In this document: positions 5,799 to 5,821 of the stretch, piece after piece
Layout of the letters: the number at the start of each line of letters is the position of its first letter
How positions within the stretch are numbered: the stretch's first letter is position 1
Assembly: GCA_023144675.1 (NCBI GenBank)
Contig: JAGLFE010000027.1
Location: 1-5,821, forward strand
Direction of reading: 5' to 3'
Source: Thiomargarita sp.
GTDB lineage: Bacteria; Pseudomonadota; Gammaproteobacteria; Beggiatoales; Beggiatoaceae
Length of the DNA: 5,821 bases
Program-made: the position numbers and the translations under genes
The notes under the pieces: generated by a model
Told to the model about the DNA's origin: nothing
Seen by the model: only the letters and a program-made list of their open reading frames with translations
Database searches by the model: none

Positions 5799-5821
5799 TA
5801 ACTACCTACCAATTAAACTTT
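5798..5821 (+). repeat. Right-edge copy of dispersed repeat, cut by window end
   Basis: GTAACTACCTACCAATTAAA at 5798-5817, then CTTT, matches the reverse complement of 33-57 with one substitution and one missing G. Its core matches 660-674 with one substitution. Its first base is the last base of the kinase stop codon, so the repeat begins exactly where coding ends. It runs off the window. No terminator hairpin is visible in the bases available. Confidence 0.75.

Overview
The window carries four tightly packed genes on the + strand (positions 1068-5798) behind about 1 kb of very AT-rich DNA with no gene. The genes point to a gammaproteobacterium. A DUF4390 exported protein overlapping an NtrY-type sensor kinase is an arrangement I know mainly from gamma- and betaproteobacteria, and NagZ has the short single-domain form typical of those groups. 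Coding DNA is roughly one third G+C in sampled lines. Low GC together with repeat-rich intergenic DNA would suit a large sulfur bacterium of the Beggiatoa/Thiotrichaceae kind. That placement is inference from style, not proof.

Positions 1-1067 hold no credible gene. Positions 231-440 are about 10 percent G+C by hand count. From about 600 to 975 lies a nest of repeats: two identical 44-bp copies (621-664 and 775-818), a 164-bp segment bounded by 24-bp imperfect inverted repeats (701-864), and two hairpins (866-906 and 951-973). A short motif, GTAACTAYCTACCAA, occurs at the window's left edge (minus strand), at 660-674 (plus strand) and at the right edge directly after the last gene (plus strand). 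The gene block is therefore bracketed by inverted copies of one dispersed repeat.

Genes 1 and 2 (1068-1631 and 1616-3757) overlap by 16 bp and are surely co-transcribed: a secreted DUF4390 protein and a four-helix membrane histidine kinase of the NtrY family. The usual next gene, the response regulator ntrX, is missing. After a 103-bp gap with a plausible promoter come genes 3 and 4 (3861-4898 and 4908-5798), nagZ and a fructosamine-kinase-family protein, 9 bp apart and probably one transcript. NagZ acts in cytoplasmic recycling of cell-wall fragments. The kinase family repairs sugar-damaged (glycated) proteins or phosphorylates related ketosamines.

All four proteins look intact and belong to known families. 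I found no convincing new biological system. The points most worth checking are the repeat architecture, the break in the ntrY-ntrX neighbourhood, and a cysteine in the kinase's nucleotide loop.
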